Shown: positions 14,118 through 14,794 of the stretch, piece by piece | Layout: the number at the start of each line of letters is the position of its first letter | Position numbering within the stretch: position 1 is the first letter of the stretch | NCBI GenBank assembly: GCA_002482705.1 | Contig: DLGM01000279.1 | Span: forward strand, 1-14,794 | From: Cyanobacteria bacterium UBA7694 | GTDB lineage: Bacteria; Cyanobacteriota; Sericytochromatia; UBA7694 | Direction of reading: 5' to 3' | Length of the DNA: 14,794 nt | Program-made: the position numbers and the translations under genes | Notes under the pieces: generated by a model | Told to the model about the DNA's origin: nothing | Database searches by the model: none | Seen by the model: only the letters and a program-made list of their open reading frames with translations

Positions 14118-14794
14118 ATGGCATCTACCTCTCTTGATACTCAGTTTGATACCCAGGCCCATACGGGCAATTTGACCGGTGGTTTGCCTCCGATTACGTC
14201 GACCCGCCAGAAAATTCTCAAGCGCTTTTTAAAACACCGCTTGGCGATTCTGGGCATGGTGATTTTGTGCGTACTTTACGGTTCGGCGATCTTTGCTGAT
14301 ATCCTCAGCCCTTATGGGGTCAACTCTGGCGATATCAACCAGTCTCATTTCCCGCCCTCACAAATTCACATGTCTCACGATGGCCAGTTTGTAGGGCCGT
14401 TTATTTACCATCTGCGTACCCGCCAGTACATGGCTGATAACGGGATTCCGACCAACAAGCTGGTGCGCGATCGCAATGTTATTTACAAAATGCAGTTTTT
14501 CACTGCGGGTGAGCCTTATAAACTGTTTGGTCTGGTGCCCATGAATCTGCACCTGTTTGGGGTCAGTGGCCCGTTGGATGCAAAAACCATGCAGCCCGTG
14601 GCCTTGCCTGAAGGCGAAACTCCTAGCCGCATTTATGTTTGGGGGGCTGATATTCAAGGGCGCGACGTGTTTACCCGTTTGCTCTTTGGTGGCCGTATCT
14701 CGCTGACCGTTGGTTTGCTCGCCATTTGTATCTCATATCCCCTTGGCTTGATTATCGGGGGGATTGCCGGTTATTTTGGCGGCTGGGTAGACAC
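14118..14794 (+). CDS. oppC: Oligopeptide ABC transporter permease, OppC/DppC type (3' end outside window)
   Basis: The visible 225 codons encode a cytoplasmic N-terminus (about 1-40) ending in a basic stretch (KRFLKHR), a first transmembrane helix near 42-62, an unusually long periplasmic loop (about 63-195), and then the canonical GADIQGRDVFTRLLFGGRISLTVGLLA entry into the second helix. The WGADIQGRDVFTRL block is the OppC hallmark (G.D..GRD...R). The long loop has DGQFVGPFIYHL, PYKLFGLVPMNLHLFGVSG and similar short conserved-looking pieces. From memory, a subgroup of OppC-like permeases has such an extension. ATG 14118 has GGAGG at 14105-14109, with oppB's TAA in the spacer. It runs off the window; the EAA loop and ATPase genes are not seen. 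Confidence 0.9.
   Translation, partial: MASTSLDTQFDTQAHTGNLTGGLPPITSTRQKILKRFLKHRLAILGMVILCVLYGSAIFADILSPYGVNSGDINQSHFPPSQIHMSHDGQFVGPFIYHLRTRQYMADNGIPTNKLVRDRNVIYKMQFFTAGEPYKLFGLVPMNLHLFGVSGPLDAKTMQPVALPEGETPSRIYVWGADIQGRDVFTRLLFGGRISLTVGLLAICISYPLGLIIGGIAGYFGGWVD

Noticed and set aside
1..14794. CRISPR arrays, tRNA, rRNA, transposase or phage genes
   Set aside because: No regularly spaced repeats, cloverleaf-like sequence or recognisable mobile-element protein was seen on either strand. The only repeat-like element is that at 617-706.

Overview
The window comes from a bacterium with roughly 50-55% G+C. It is probably diderm (two-membraned), because it encodes an outer-membrane beta-barrel protein with a signal peptide and a C-terminal phenylalanine, together with lipoproteins. 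Dense gene packing and ClpC rather than a proteobacterial-type ClpA fit several phyla. A lineage near Cyanobacteria (for example non-photosynthetic sister groups) is possible, but it rests only on weak hints (ClpC plus two GCGATCGC octamers), so I do not assign a taxon. I saw no tRNA, rRNA, CRISPR array, transposase or phage gene.

Region 1 (1-1950) holds the 3' end of clpC on the + strand. A perfect 14-bp hairpin follows it, then a REP/MITE-like two-hairpin repeat. Converging on these is a minus-strand DUF58 membrane protein gene whose stop codon lies inside the end of the repeat. Region 2 (1950-5960) starts at back-to-back divergent promoters that share a -35 zone. It holds a tight + strand operon for a gliding-type (Gld) ABC system: a GldA-like ATPase, a GldF-like permease, a GldG-like periplasmic-domain protein and a short DUF4340 protein. 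A strong intrinsic terminator closes it. In each of the three junctions the stop codon sits between the Shine-Dalgarno (SD) sequence and the next ATG, which suggests translational coupling. DUF58 proteins often accompany Gld-type exporters, so the divergent gene may belong to the same unit.

Region 3 (5960-9019) holds an unrecognised outer-membrane beta-barrel gene on the + strand, converging with an 8-bp gap on a full-length minus-strand recD2 helicase gene. Region 4 (9039-14794) is an oligopeptide-type ABC transport locus: a first substrate-binding lipoprotein gene (oppA-like copy 1), then a well-formed promoter, secG with a GTG start, a second paralogous lipoprotein gene (oppA-like copy 2), an oppB-type permease gene and an oppC-type permease gene that runs off the window. 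The window therefore joins two envelope-linked ABC machines with a Sec translocon subunit gene placed between two paralogous exported lipoproteins.

The points most worth a second look are the repeat that supplies a stop codon, the shared -35 divergent promoter, secG embedded in an opp operon, a possible SD-sequestering hairpin in the secG leader, and the compact GldAFG-DUF4340 unit. None of these alone proves a new system. Most calls rest on recognised family motifs, and the regulatory calls rest on sequence inspection only.
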